NCBI GenBank assembly: GCA_003075315.1
Contig: QDFQ01000005.1
Span: 62,001 to 126,000, forward strand
Source of the DNA: Arthrobacter sp. TPD3018
Lineage (GTDB): Bacteria; Pseudomonadota; Alphaproteobacteria; Sphingomonadales; Sphingomonadaceae
Direction of reading: 5' to 3'
Length of the DNA stretch: 64,000 bases
Shown: positions 27,872 to 35,993 of the stretch, piece after piece
Layout: every line of letters starts with the position of its first letter
How positions within the stretch are numbered: position 1 is the stretch's first letter
Position numbers and translations under genes: made by a program
Notes under the pieces: model-generated
Databases searched by the model: none
What the model was told of the DNA's origin: nothing
What the model saw: only the letters and a program-made list of their open reading frames with translations

Positions 27872-28968
27872 CGTCCAGCCTCCCGCGCCAACGCATCGAT
27901 CGCGAGACGCAGGTCGTGGTGCAGCGTCAGCGGGGCCAGCGCCGATCGCGCAGCCTCGACGGGAACGGCGGCAATGGCGTCGAGTTCCTCGGCAAAGATA
28001 TCGATGTCACGCCGCGGATCGGCGTCGGCAAGCGCCAACCCGATCCGCGCGATGGTCGGCCGGTCCAGCGCCGCAGCGCGCAGCGCCAGCCACAGCCGGT
28101 CGCCCTCAGGCTCCAGCACGATCGCGCGCGCGCCGGTGAAGTCGAGATCGACCGCGCGGCCGAGGATCGCGACAAACAGGATCAGGCGGCGATCGCCCAA
28201 GGCTTCGACCAGCAGATCGCCGAGTTCGTGCGCCCGCGCATCGATCGCGCTCGCGAGGCGGACCGCCAATGCTTCGACGCGCTGGCCCTCGTCGTGCGCA
28301 GCAAGACTGCGCTGCGCTGCCTCGACGATCGCACGATCGACGGCGGCGTCCTCACCCGACACGGCGATGCGGCCTTCGCGGATCGAGGCGGCAACCCACC
28401 ACACCAGTTGATGATGCCGCTCTGCCGGCAGCAGGCCGGACATTGCACCGCCTTGCTCCACCGCGGCCCGGCGCCGAGCCTCTGCGGTCATCAACGCCCG
28501 TGCCGCGGCGGCGACGACGCCGTCATCGACCTCGGCCAGGCGAACGAGGAGGCTGGGCTGATCGGGCGCGCCCGCCTGCGACGGCAGCGCGGCGGCGATT
28601 CGGTCGCATCGTACCTGCGCGATCAGTTCGTCCATCAGACCACGATCACGTAGCAGGCCGGCACGCGACAGGCGTCGCACCACGTCCTCGTGCCCCTTCA
28701 GCAGCTGTTCGGCTTCGCCATCCGCGCCCTGCCCTGCGAGGACACGGGCTGCGTGACGGCGGATGTCCGTCTCGACGCCCTGCACGACAGCGGCGAGCAT
28801 GCGCCCCAGCGCCACGCGCGTCCGTTCATCCAGCCGCGAATCCTCGGCCACGAAGAAATCGTCGATCGCACCGATCAGGCGCGCGTCGGCGCGCGCCGCG
28901 AGACGGGTCGCAGCGCCGATGCGCGTGGCGAGCGCATCCCGCTCCGCCTGATCCGTTCCGACCGCCAT
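27868..28968 (-). CDS. DUF2336-type helical-repeat protein
   Basis: A 366-aa, almost entirely alpha-helical protein, rich in Ala, Arg and Leu, with no signal peptide or membrane helix. I assign it to the DUF2336 group from the overall look and the conserved LLPAERHHQLVWWVAASI segment near residues 185-204. The rest reads as HEAT-like helical hairpins (RLAEVDDGVVAAAARALMTA; TIARIGLALADADPRRDIDIF). The family has no established biochemical role; it is common in alphaproteobacteria. It is coupled by ATGA to the kinase-like gene and starts 36 nt after the upstream gene, which suggests physical partnership with the kinase-like protein. Confidence 0.65.
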   Translation of the reverse strand: MAVGTDQAERDALATRIGAATRLAARADARLIGAIDDFFVAEDSRLDERTRVALGRMLAAVVQGVETDIRRHAARVLAGQGADGEAEQLLKGHEDVVRRLSRAGLLRDRGLMDELIAQVRCDRIAAALPSQAGAPDQPSLLVRLAEVDDGVVAAAARALMTAEARRRAAVEQGGAMSGLLPAERHHQLVWWVAASIREGRIAVSGEDAAVDRAIVEAAQRSLAAHDEGQRVEALAVRLASAIDARAHELGDLLVEALGDRRLILFVAILGRAVDLDFTGARAIVLEPEGDRLWLALRAAALDRPTIARIGLALADADPRRDIDIFAEELDAIAAVPVEAARSALAPLTLHHDLRLAIDALAREAGR

Positions 28969-29004
28969 GATGTGGTTGCCTACGCTTCCATCATTAAGAC
29001 AGCG

Positions 29005-30186
29005 TTATGCAAGGGTCCGCAATCGCTCGATTCCAGCGGCCAATGTTGCGGCGGCATAGGTCGCCGCAAGCCCAAGTCCGAGCATGGGCGACGACAGGAG
29101 CGCCCCGATCCAGACGAGCAACAGATAGGCTGGCGGACTGCCCCACCACATGCCTCGCGGCGCCGGCCCCAGCGCGCGCTCGCCAAGACCCGCAAGCACG
29201 ACCCCGGCGATCGCGAGCATCTGCTCACTGCCATCGACGGATAATTGGGTTGCATCATGGCCATAGGCCAACACCGCCAGGGCCGGCAGGATCGCGCCGG
29301 CGCGAGCCAGCCATGTCGCGCTGCCCGATTCGTCACGCAGATCGGCAAGGATTGCGCCGAGCGACAGGCCCAGCGTGCCGACCAAGGTCAACAGCAGCCC
29401 CGACACGTCGTGCCCGAACGCCGTCAGCGTCGTACCAAGGAGCCCCAAAACACCTCCCGCGCCTGCCACTGCGACGACGGGCACCGTCCGCGGCACCAGC
29501 AACGGAATGACCGACCGGGCGAGCGGTGCAGTAATATAGCGTTCGAACCAGCCACTCCGCGACGACACCATCGCCGCCATCGCGCGCCGGCTTCGCGTTT
29601 CGAGCGCCTGCGCGGAATGACCGACGCCATGGCTCGCGCGGACCGCCTCTTGCGGCAGCAGGATATGCGTCGCCCGTGCCTGCGAAGCGAGGCGGACCAA
29701 CGTCGAGGGCACGTCATAGTCGCGTGGCATCGCGGCGAGTTCGGCCAGGCGACGCGATTCCAGTCGGGCAACGCCGGCCCAGACCATGCCACCGCCCAGC
29801 CGTTCATAGCCCGGGCCCACCTGATCCTCCGGCACCACCAGCAGCGCATCGCCGCCCTCGCGCGCCAGTACGGCGAGGGTATCGCCAGTGGTGGTCAGCC
29901 CATCCGCCAGCATCAGAACGCGGGCCAACGGGTGCAGGGTCTCGGCCGCCTCGGCGGCGGTCCGCACCGTATCGACGGCGATGCCGCGCTTGCCTATGCG
30001 ATTGATCGCGCCCAGCAATTCGGGCGTCAGGCGGGCAACGACGATGATGATCTGCGATGCGCCGGCGGCGATCAGCAGCCGCGCCTGATATTCGATCAGC
30101 GTCACGCCACCGAAGGGCAGCGTCGCGGTCAGCATGTTGGGCCGATCGTCCGCGTCGTGCATGGCGAAGAGAAGGCCGGCGAGCAT
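29005..30186 (-). CDS. Nucleotidyltransferase-like domain fused to a membrane domain
   Basis: A 393-aa two-part protein. Residues 1 to about 190 resemble a GT-A nucleotidyltransferase fold (MobA/GlmU-type): LPFGGVTLIEYQARLLIAAG, ASQIIIVVARLTPELL, RVLMLADGLTT, and VVPEDQVGPGYERLGGGMVWAGVARLE. The expected N-terminal nucleotide loop G-x-G-T/S-R is not present; the start reads MLAGLLFAMHDADDRP. Residues about 215-390 hold several hydrophobic helices (TVPVVAVAGAGGVLGLLGTT, LLLTLVGTLGLSLGAILA and others). Similar layouts exist in membrane lipid-headgroup enzymes, but no CDP-alcohol transferase motif is seen. Second gene of the minus-strand operon. Confidence 0.6.
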   Translation of the reverse strand: MLAGLLFAMHDADDRPNMLTATLPFGGVTLIEYQARLLIAAGASQIIIVVARLTPELLGAINRIGKRGIAVDTVRTAAEAAETLHPLARVLMLADGLTTTGDTLAVLAREGGDALLVVPEDQVGPGYERLGGGMVWAGVARLESRRLAELAAMPRDYDVPSTLVRLASQARATHILLPQEAVRASHGVGHSAQALETRSRRAMAAMVSSRSGWFERYITAPLARSVIPLLVPRTVPVVAVAGAGGVLGLLGTTLTAFGHDVSGLLLTLVGTLGLSLGAILADLRDESGSATWLARAGAILPALAVLAYGHDATQLSVDGSEQMLAIAGVVLAGLGERALGPAPRGMWWGSPPAYLLLVWIGALLSSPMLGLGLAATYAAATLAAGIERLRTLA

Positions 30187-30234
30187 CTGGCGCTGTTAAG
30201 GGGTCATCTTCCCCCTGCCTAGGGCGGATTGCGT

Positions 30235-30525
30235 CTAGAGGCGCATCACCGATCGACGCAGCTTGCCGAGGATAGCAGTATCGCGTGCGCCGTCTGCCGC
30301 CTGTGCCGCCAGGGCCATCAGCCGGACTGCTCCGAAGCTCGCCGCTAGCCCTTTCAATCGCGAGGCCGCGTCACGCCATTGGTCGCGGGTCGTCGCAGCG
30401 TCCATGGCCGCCAGCGCCCGTTCGGCGCTTTCGGTGAAGGCCAGCCGCAATTCGGCGATCAGCCCGGGTTCGTCACCCACTGCGGCGGCCAGCGCCGCGT
30501 CGATCGCTCCGGGATCATACGCCAT
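30235..30525 (-). CDS. Hpt-like small protein without the phosphorylatable histidine
   Basis: A 96-aa helical protein starting at the ATG at 30525. The segment WRDAASRLKGLAASFGAVRL (residues 50-69) matches the Hpt motif A-H-x-L-K-G-x-A-x-x-x-G-A, but the histidine position is Ser55. The flanking helices (IDAALAAAVGDEPGLIAELRLAFTES) also look Hpt-like. A Ser cannot relay phosphate from a kinase to a receiver, so a docking or inhibitory role is more likely. It heads the operon that ends with a kinase-like protein lacking its own His. It is divergent from the 768-aa coiled-coil gene with 100 nt between. Confidence 0.65.
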   Translation of the reverse strand: MAYDPGAIDAALAAAVGDEPGLIAELRLAFTESAERALAAMDAATTRDQWRDAASRLKGLAASFGAVRLMALAAQAADGARDTAILGKLRRSVMRL

Positions 30526-30625
30526 GAGACCCCGCTTAGCGCACCACCACTTAACCAAGTGTTGCACTTTCGCTTTATGACGGTGCCGAACATGGTTAAG
30601 CCCGGCGGACACGAACGGGGGTTCC

Positions 30626-32932
30626 ATGATTATCGACATGCGGGCGGAAGCCGCAGCCACCGACGATGCCCTGGGCCGGTACGAGCTGGAACCGACCACG
30701 CCCGAATCGATGGGCGGCCACGGCGACTATCACGGCGGCGAACCGCTCGCCTGGACCGAAGCGGTCGAGGTCAAGCCGCGCCGTGCGACTTGGCTGGCGC
30801 CGACGCTGGCGATCGCCGCCTCCGTCGCCTGGATCGGCGGCATGCTCTGGCTCGCCCGCGATCAGCTTCCGTTCCTGCTGCCCGTCCCCCTTGCCCAATA
30901 TATCGCCGCGCTGGCGGTGATCCCCGCCCTCATCGGCATCGTCTATCTGCTCGCCATGCGAACCAGCCGGCGCGAGGCGACCCGATTCCGCAGCACCGCC
31001 CAGGCGATGCGTGCCGAGGCTGCCAGTCTGGAGCGAACGGTCGCCGCTGTCTCCCGATCGCTCGACGCCAACCGCCGCCAGCTCGCCGACCAGATCACCA
31101 CGCTGATGGCGATGGGCGATGGCGCCAACGAACGGCTGGCTGCCGTCGGACGCGGCATGGCGCTGGAGATCGGCCAAGCTGACGCCCACGCCCGCGCGCT
31201 GTCCGAAGCCGTAGCCGAGGCGCAGACGCACCTCGGAGTCCTTCTCGCCTCGCTGCCCCGCGCGCAAGCCGAGGTGGCGGAGGCCGGCCGATTGCTCGAC
31301 GATACCGGGCTCGCGGCCGGCGAGCATGCCGCGGCATTGGAGGCGAAGCTCGCCGCGCTGGCCGACCGCGGCCGGGAGGCGGACCTCGTCGCCGGGAGCG
31401 CCGCGCAGAAGCTCGCCGCGCATATCGCGCGCATGGAGGCGACCAGCGAAACCGCGGGCGCACGGCTCGAATCGGTCACGGGCGACATGTCCGATGCGGT
31501 CGATGCGCTGCTCGGTCGCACCGCCGACGCCGTGGACGAGGCACGCAAGGGCATTGCCGCGCAGGGCGAGGCGATGCTGGCAATGCTCCGCGCCAACCAG
31601 GCCGCGCTTGACACCGCTGCGCGTCAGAGCGCGGATGCCTTGGGAGAACGGATCGCCGCCGTCGAGGACGTCATCGACCGCGTCACGCTGCGCCTGCACG
31701 ACCAGCGTGGTGCGAGCGAATCGCTGCTCGCCGGGCTCGACGCCGGGATCGAGCGGGTGGAGACGCGGCTGGATACGTTGCACGCACAGGGCGTCGACCG
31801 GTCGCAGTTGCTCGCCGCGTCGATCAGCGCGCTGGGTGGCTCGGCGGATGCGATGACCGAGGCCTTGCGCACCGGCGAGGCGATGGCGACGCGGACGATC
31901 GGCACCACCGAATCGCTGCTCATCGCACTCGACGCCGCAGCACGCGAGATCGACGAGACGCTGCCCGAAGCACTCGCTCGACTCGATTCACGCATCGCAT
32001 CGAGCAAGCAGGTCGTCGTCGCGGCCAAGCCGGAACTGCTCGCGCTCGTGACCGCTGCGGAAAGCACGCATGATGCGATCGAGGCGATCGCCGGCGTTAT
32101 TGCCGAACAGACGACCACGCTCGATCGCCTGTCGGGCACCCTGCTCCAGACGCTCAACGATGGCCGTGCCAAGGCCGATGCCCTCGGCATGATGGTCGAC
32201 GAAACGATCGATCGCACGCATCGCTTCGCCGAAGAGGCCGCGCCGCGGCTCGTCGACGCGCTGCTCCGCGTCCGTGACACCGCGTCCGTCGCGGCGGACA
32301 AAGCGCGCGAGACGCTGGCGAGCGTCATTCCCGATGCGGCCAGCCAGATGGAGGAAGCGAGCGCCGAGGCGATGCGCCGCGCCACCGGCGACACGGTCGA
32401 GCGGCAGGTGCGGGCGATTGCCGATGCGACGGGGCATGCCGTCGATGCCGCTACCCGCGCGACCGAACGGCTATCGGCGCAGGTTCAGCAGATCCTCGAT
32501 CAGACGGCGTTAGTCGAAACGCGGCTGGAGGATGCCCGCACCGAGCGTGAAGAGGCGGAACGCGACACGTTCGCACGCCGCGCGTCCCTGCTGATCGAAT
32601 CGCTCAATTCGGCAGCGATCGACATCACCAAGGCATTTGCACCCGAAGTATCCGACAGCGCCTGGGCCGCCTATCTCAAGGGCGATCGCGGCGTCTTCAC
32701 CCGCCGTGCGGTGCGCGTGCTGGAACCGGGTGACGCTCGCGATATCGCGCGGCTGTACGATGACGACGCCCGGTTCCGGGAATCGGTCAATCGCTACATC
32801 CACGATTTCGAAGGGATGCTACGGACGATCCTGGCGCAGCGGGACGGCTCGCCGCTCAGCGTGACCTTGCTGTCGTCGGACATGGGCAAGCTGTACGTCG
32901 CCCTGGCGCAGGCAATCGAACGGCTGCGCTAA
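30626..32932 (+). CDS. Large membrane-anchored coiled-coil protein
   Basis: A 768-aa protein with a ~50-residue acidic cytosolic N-terminus and two membrane helices at about 56-78 (WLAPTLAIAASVAWIGGMLW) and 88-108 (YIAALAVIPALIGIVYLLAM). Then comes a ~550-residue Ala/Glu/Arg-rich region with heptad patterning. The last ~120 residues are different and more ordered: FAPEVSDSAWAAYLKGDRG, FTRRAVRVLEPGDARDIARL and LLSSDMGKLYVALAQAIERL. The layout recalls methyl-accepting or apolipoprotein-like helical rods, but there is no HAMP domain or receptor signature. I cannot name it. It shares a 100-nt divergent promoter region with the degenerate signalling operon. Confidence 0.7.
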   Translation: MIIDMRAEAAATDDALGRYELEPTTPESMGGHGDYHGGEPLAWTEAVEVKPRRATWLAPTLAIAASVAWIGGMLWLARDQLPFLLPVPLAQYIAALAVIPALIGIVYLLAMRTSRREATRFRSTAQAMRAEAASLERTVAAVSRSLDANRRQLADQITTLMAMGDGANERLAAVGRGMALEIGQADAHARALSEAVAEAQTHLGVLLASLPRAQAEVAEAGRLLDDTGLAAGEHAAALEAKLAALADRGREADLVAGSAAQKLAAHIARMEATSETAGARLESVTGDMSDAVDALLGRTADAVDEARKGIAAQGEAMLAMLRANQAALDTAARQSADALGERIAAVEDVIDRVTLRLHDQRGASESLLAGLDAGIERVETRLDTLHAQGVDRSQLLAASISALGGSADAMTEALRTGEAMATRTIGTTESLLIALDAAAREIDETLPEALARLDSRIASSKQVVVAAKPELLALVTAAESTHDAIEAIAGVIAEQTTTLDRLSGTLLQTLNDGRAKADALGMMVDETIDRTHRFAEEAAPRLVDALLRVRDTASVAADKARETLASVIPDAASQMEEASAEAMRRATGDTVERQVRAIADATGHAVDAATRATERLSAQVQQILDQTALVETRLEDARTEREEAERDTFARRASLLIESLNSAAIDITKAFAPEVSDSAWAAYLKGDRGVFTRRAVRVLEPGDARDIARLYDDDARFRESVNRYIHDFEGMLRTILAQRDGSPLSVTLLSSDMGKLYVALAQAIERLR

Positions 32933-32936
32933 GACG

Positions 32937-33089
32937 TCAGTTGGGGTGCTGCTCGCGTATCGTGGCGTCGCGCAGCAGATCGTCGATCGCCGCCGCAATG
33001 CGAGCCGCAACCAGCGGTCGCCCTTCTTCATCCATCAGGTGGAGCGCGCGTTCGAGCAGATCGAGCGCCTGGCCGTGCCTGTCGTACAC
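32937..33089 (-). CDS. 50-aa protein downstream of a LexA box
   Basis: A short frame from the GTG at 33089, preceded by GAAAGG eight bases upstream, to the TGA at 32937. The product begins MYDRHGQALDLLERALHLMD and continues EEGRPLVAARIAAAIDDLLR, then DATIREQHPN. It is strongly charged and predicted to be two amphipathic helices, with no membrane segment, so it does not resemble the membrane SOS cell-division inhibitors SulA-substitute SidA/DidA. A perfect GAAC-N7-GAAC (LexA box on the minus strand) is 70 nt upstream of the start. It ends 4 nt from the convergent coiled-coil gene. Coding status rests on the RBS, the box and codon pattern. Confidence 0.5.
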   Translation of the reverse strand: MYDRHGQALDLLERALHLMDEEGRPLVAARIAAAIDDLLRDATIREQHPN

Positions 33090-33158
33090 CGATCGGGCCT
33101 TTCGTCAGTCACCACCCTCTGTGGCGGCGGGAAAAGCCTATCAGGCAACGGTTTGCGC

Positions 33159-33173
33159 GAACCTGACACGAAC
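33159..33173 (-). promoter_or_regulatory. Candidate LexA (SOS) box
   Basis: On the minus strand GTTC-GTGTCAG-GTTC, an exact GTTC-N7-GTTC. A TTGTCA / 17-nt / CGCAAA pair overlaps it as a weak promoter. The only gene downstream in this direction is the 50-aa frame at 32937-33089. Confidence 0.6.
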
Positions 33174-33201
33174 ATGACAATCAAGTCAGACCGATCGTGC
33201 C

Positions 33202-33486
33202 CTAACTTCGATTGTAGACGGCCTCGCGATCGAACAGGTCGAGCATCTGCGGCGTGACCCAGCCGAATTCATAATTGGCGATGAACAGACCGAACAGGAT
33301 CGTTGCGACGATTGTCACGCGAACCGCAAGGCGACCGAGGCGGAATTCGTGCGGCGCACTTTCCGCCTGACCCGCGACGTGCTCACCGCCCACTTCGTGG
33401 GTCGTGCGCACGCCCCAGGGCAACACTAGGAACACCGAGAACGCCCAGAACAGGACGTAGATCGCAAGCATCGACGTCCAGCGCAT
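33202..33486 (-). CDS. DUF1467-family small membrane protein
   Basis: A 94-aa protein of the DUF1467 family, widespread in alphaproteobacteria and of unknown function. Two hydrophobic helices are visible: residues about 5-24 (SMLAIYVLFWAFSVFLVLPW) and 55-74 (VRVTIVATILFGLFIANYEF), with a polar loop between them containing GVRTTHEVGGEHVAGQAESA. The VLPWGVRT motif is typical of the family. It begins 4 nt after the RNase J stop and is the last gene of the long nuo-birA-coaX-rnj unit. Confidence 0.85.
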   Translation of the reverse strand: MRWTSMLAIYVLFWAFSVFLVLPWGVRTTHEVGGEHVAGQAESAPHEFRLGRLAVRVTIVATILFGLFIANYEFGWVTPQMLDLFDREAVYNRS

Positions 33487-33490
33487 GGAA

Positions 33491-35143
33491 TCAGGCCTCG
33501 ACGATCAGCACGTCGACGATCGGCTTCTTGCCCGTCCAGCGGGTTGCGATGCGACGCACCGCGAGCCGGACGTCCTCGCGGCGACGGTCGAGTTCGCGCC
33601 GCTGGCCCTTCAGCGCTTCGGCAGCGGCCCCGGCGGCATCTTCGATAAAGGCCGCGCGATCCTCCTCGACCGGTACGCCCTGGACGCGCACCTGCGGCCG
33701 GCCGAGCAGCCGCCCGTCCTTCCCGATCGCGACCGCGACCGAAATCTGGCCGTTGATCGCCAGCTTTCGACGTTCGTTGATCGTCGATCCGTCGGCGGGC
33801 AGGATCACGTCACCGTCGAGCACCAGGCGGCCGACACCGGCATTGCCGATCTTCTCGGGCTTGCCGGGCAGCAGCCGAATGACGTCGCCATCGCTCTGCA
33901 CGATCGACTGCGGCACGCCTTCGCTGAGGGCGAAACGGGCATGCTCCATCATGTGACGCATCTCACCATGGACCGGCACCAACGTCTGCGGACGGATCCA
34001 CTTGTACATCTGAGCCAGTTCCGGCCGACCGGGGTGGCCCGAGACGTGGACGTGCGCCTGCCGCTCCGTGATCATCACGACGCCCTTGGACGCGAGCGTG
34101 TTCTGGATCTTGCCGATCGCGACCTCGTTGCCGGGAATCTGCTTCGACGAGAAGATAACCGTGTCACCCATGTCGAGCTTGATCGTGTGCGAGCCATCGG
34201 CAACGCGTGCCAGCGCTGCACGCGGCTCGCCCTGACCGCCAGTGGCGACGATCAGCACCTTGTTCTTCGGCAGGCGCATCGCGGTGTCGGGATCGACCGT
34301 TTCGGGGAAGTCGGTCAGATAGCCGGTCGCCTGCGCGACCTTCAGGATCCGGTCTAGCGAACGGCCGGTGACGCACAGCTTGCGGCCCGTTTCCCGCGCA
34401 ACCTGCCCCAAAGTATGGAGGCGCGCCGCATTGGACGCGAAAGTGGTGACGAGCACCCGCCCCTTCGCGCGCGCGATCTGCTCGGCAAGGCCGCGACGCA
34501 CCGAGGCTTCGGAGCCGGATGCTTCCGCATTGAACACGTTGGTCGAATCGCAGACCAGCACGTCGACGCCGGCATCCCCGATCTGGGTCAACCGTTCGGG
34601 GCTGGTCGGCTTGCCGATCACCGGCGTGGGATCGAGCTTCCAGTCGCCGGTGTGAAACACGCGGCCCGCCTTGGTTTCGATCACCAGCGCATTGGGTTCG
34701 GGGATCGAGTGCGACAGTTCGATGAAGCTGACACCGAACGGGCCGATCTGCGCACCCGCGACGCCGCTCTTGCCGGGCTGGATCACGCGCAGCTTGACGC
34801 GGTGGGCGTTGCCCTCTTCCTCCAGCTTGCCGCGGATCAGCCCAGCCGTGAACGGGGTCGCGTAAAGTGGCACCCCCAGGTCTTCGGCGAGATAGGGCAG
34901 CGCCCCGATATGGTCTTCATGCCCATGCGTCAGGACGATACCGACGAGGTCGTTCAAACGATCCTCGATAAAGGACAGGTCGGGCAGGACGATGTCGATG
35001 CCGGGATAGGCAGCGTCGGCGAAGGTCACGCCCAGATCGACCATCAGCCACTTGCCGGCGTGGCCATAGAGATTGACGTTCATGCCGATCTCGCCCGAGC
35101 CGCCCAGGGCGCAGAAGAGAAGTTCGTTCGTTTTGGGAGTCAT
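33491..35143 (-). CDS. rnj: Ribonuclease J
   Basis: Metallo-beta-lactamase/beta-CASP ribonuclease with 5'-3' exonuclease and endonuclease activity, used in rRNA maturation and mRNA decay in alphaproteobacteria. The 550-aa protein starts ELLFCALGGSGEIGMNVNLY and has the metal motif VLTHGHEDHIGALPYL and the SHSIPEPNAL histidine. Next come HTGDWKLDPTPV and the beta-CASP segment VLVTTFASNAARL. RQAHVHVSGHPGRPEL gives the motif C His, and LVPVHGEMRHM follows. A C-terminal ~100-residue domain ends the protein. Placement right after coaX (57 nt) and before DUF1467 (4 nt) suggests one transcript. Confidence 0.95.
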   Translation of the reverse strand: MTPKTNELLFCALGGSGEIGMNVNLYGHAGKWLMVDLGVTFADAAYPGIDIVLPDLSFIEDRLNDLVGIVLTHGHEDHIGALPYLAEDLGVPLYATPFTAGLIRGKLEEEGNAHRVKLRVIQPGKSGVAGAQIGPFGVSFIELSHSIPEPNALVIETKAGRVFHTGDWKLDPTPVIGKPTSPERLTQIGDAGVDVLVCDSTNVFNAEASGSEASVRRGLAEQIARAKGRVLVTTFASNAARLHTLGQVARETGRKLCVTGRSLDRILKVAQATGYLTDFPETVDPDTAMRLPKNKVLIVATGGQGEPRAALARVADGSHTIKLDMGDTVIFSSKQIPGNEVAIGKIQNTLASKGVVMITERQAHVHVSGHPGRPELAQMYKWIRPQTLVPVHGEMRHMMEHARFALSEGVPQSIVQSDGDVIRLLPGKPEKIGNAGVGRLVLDGDVILPADGSTINERRKLAINGQISVAVAIGKDGRLLGRPQVRVQGVPVEEDRAAFIEDAAGAAAEALKGQRRELDRRREDVRLAVRRIATRWTGKKPIVDVLIVEA

Positions 35144-35200
35144 TGATGTCTTTCGTGAATTGCGTAGCGCCCGCAGGCCGGTGAATGGCGCGAGCGCGTC

Positions 35201-35983
35201 TCAGCCGATATGGGCGTTTTGGTACATGATCGCCAGCCCCTGGATCGTCAGGTCCGGCTCGATGACGTCGAAGACGTCGGTATGCTGTTCGAACAAGGTG
35301 GCAAGGCCGCCGGTTGCGATCACCTTGGTGGGACGGCCGATCTCCGCCTTCATGCGCGCGACCAATCCCTCGATCATCGCGATATAGCCCCAGTAGATAC
35401 CGATGTTCATCTGATCGACGGTATTGCGGCCGATCACGCTGCCGTTCCCCTTGGGCGCTTCGATCGCGATCCGCGGGAGCTTGGCGGCGGCACTGACCAA
35501 AGCGTCGAGCGACAGGTTGATACCCGGCGCGATGATCCCCCCCTTGTACGCCCCGCTATAGTCACTGCAGTCGAAGGTCGTCGCGGTGCCAAAATCGATG
35601 ACGATCAGGTCGCCGGGATGCAACGCGTGCGCCGCGATGGTGTTGACCGCGCGGTCCGCGCCGAGCGTCGCGGGCTCGTCCACGTCGATCGTGATGCCCC
35701 ATTCGACGGGCGCCCGGCCGGCGATAAGCGCTTCTCCGCCGAAATATTTGCTGCTGAGCACCTGGAGGTTGTGGAGCGCGCGCGGCACGACGGTTGCGAT
35801 GATGACCGCATCGACTTGGCTGCGGTCATAGCCTTCCAGCGCGAACAGCTGGCTGAGCCATACCGCATATTCGTCGGCGGTGCGGCGCGGATCCGTGGCG
35901 ATGCGCCAGCGCGCCTTGATCGTCCGGCCTTCCACCAGCGCAAACACGACGTTGGTGTTGCCGGCATCGACGGCGAGCAGCAT
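35201..35983 (-). CDS. coaX: Type III pantothenate kinase
   Basis: First step of coenzyme A synthesis. The 260-aa ASKHA-fold kinase has the phosphate-binding start [16 protein letters not shown], the substrate motif [28 protein letters not shown] with the catalytic Asp region, [15 protein letters not shown], and the ATP-binding [14 protein letters not shown] near the C-terminus. The ATG at 35983 fits the usual N-terminus exactly; a longer in-frame extension is rejected. It lies 10 nt after birA. CoaX enzymes are not feedback-inhibited by CoA and need a monovalent cation, by family knowledge. Confidence 0.95.
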   Translation of the reverse strand: MLLAVDAGNTNVVFALVEGRTIKARWRIATDPRRTADEYAVWLSQLFALEGYDRSQVDAVIIATVVPRALHNLQVLSSKYFGGEALIAGRAPVEWGITIDVDEPATLGADRAVNTIAAHALHPGDLIVIDFGTATTFDCSDYSGAYKGGIIAPGINLSLDALVSAAAKLPRIAIEAPKGNGSVIGRNTVDQMNIGIYWGYIAMIEGLVARMKAEIGRPTKVIATGGLATLFEQHTDVFDVIEPDLTIQGLAIMYQNAHIG

Positions 35984-35993
35984 CCTCAATACC

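Noticed and set aside
32946..33257. 103-codon plus-strand frame across the coiled-coil/DUF1467 interval
   Set aside because: Antisense to the DUF1467 end and to the 50-aa frame; poor composition and no ribosome-binding site.
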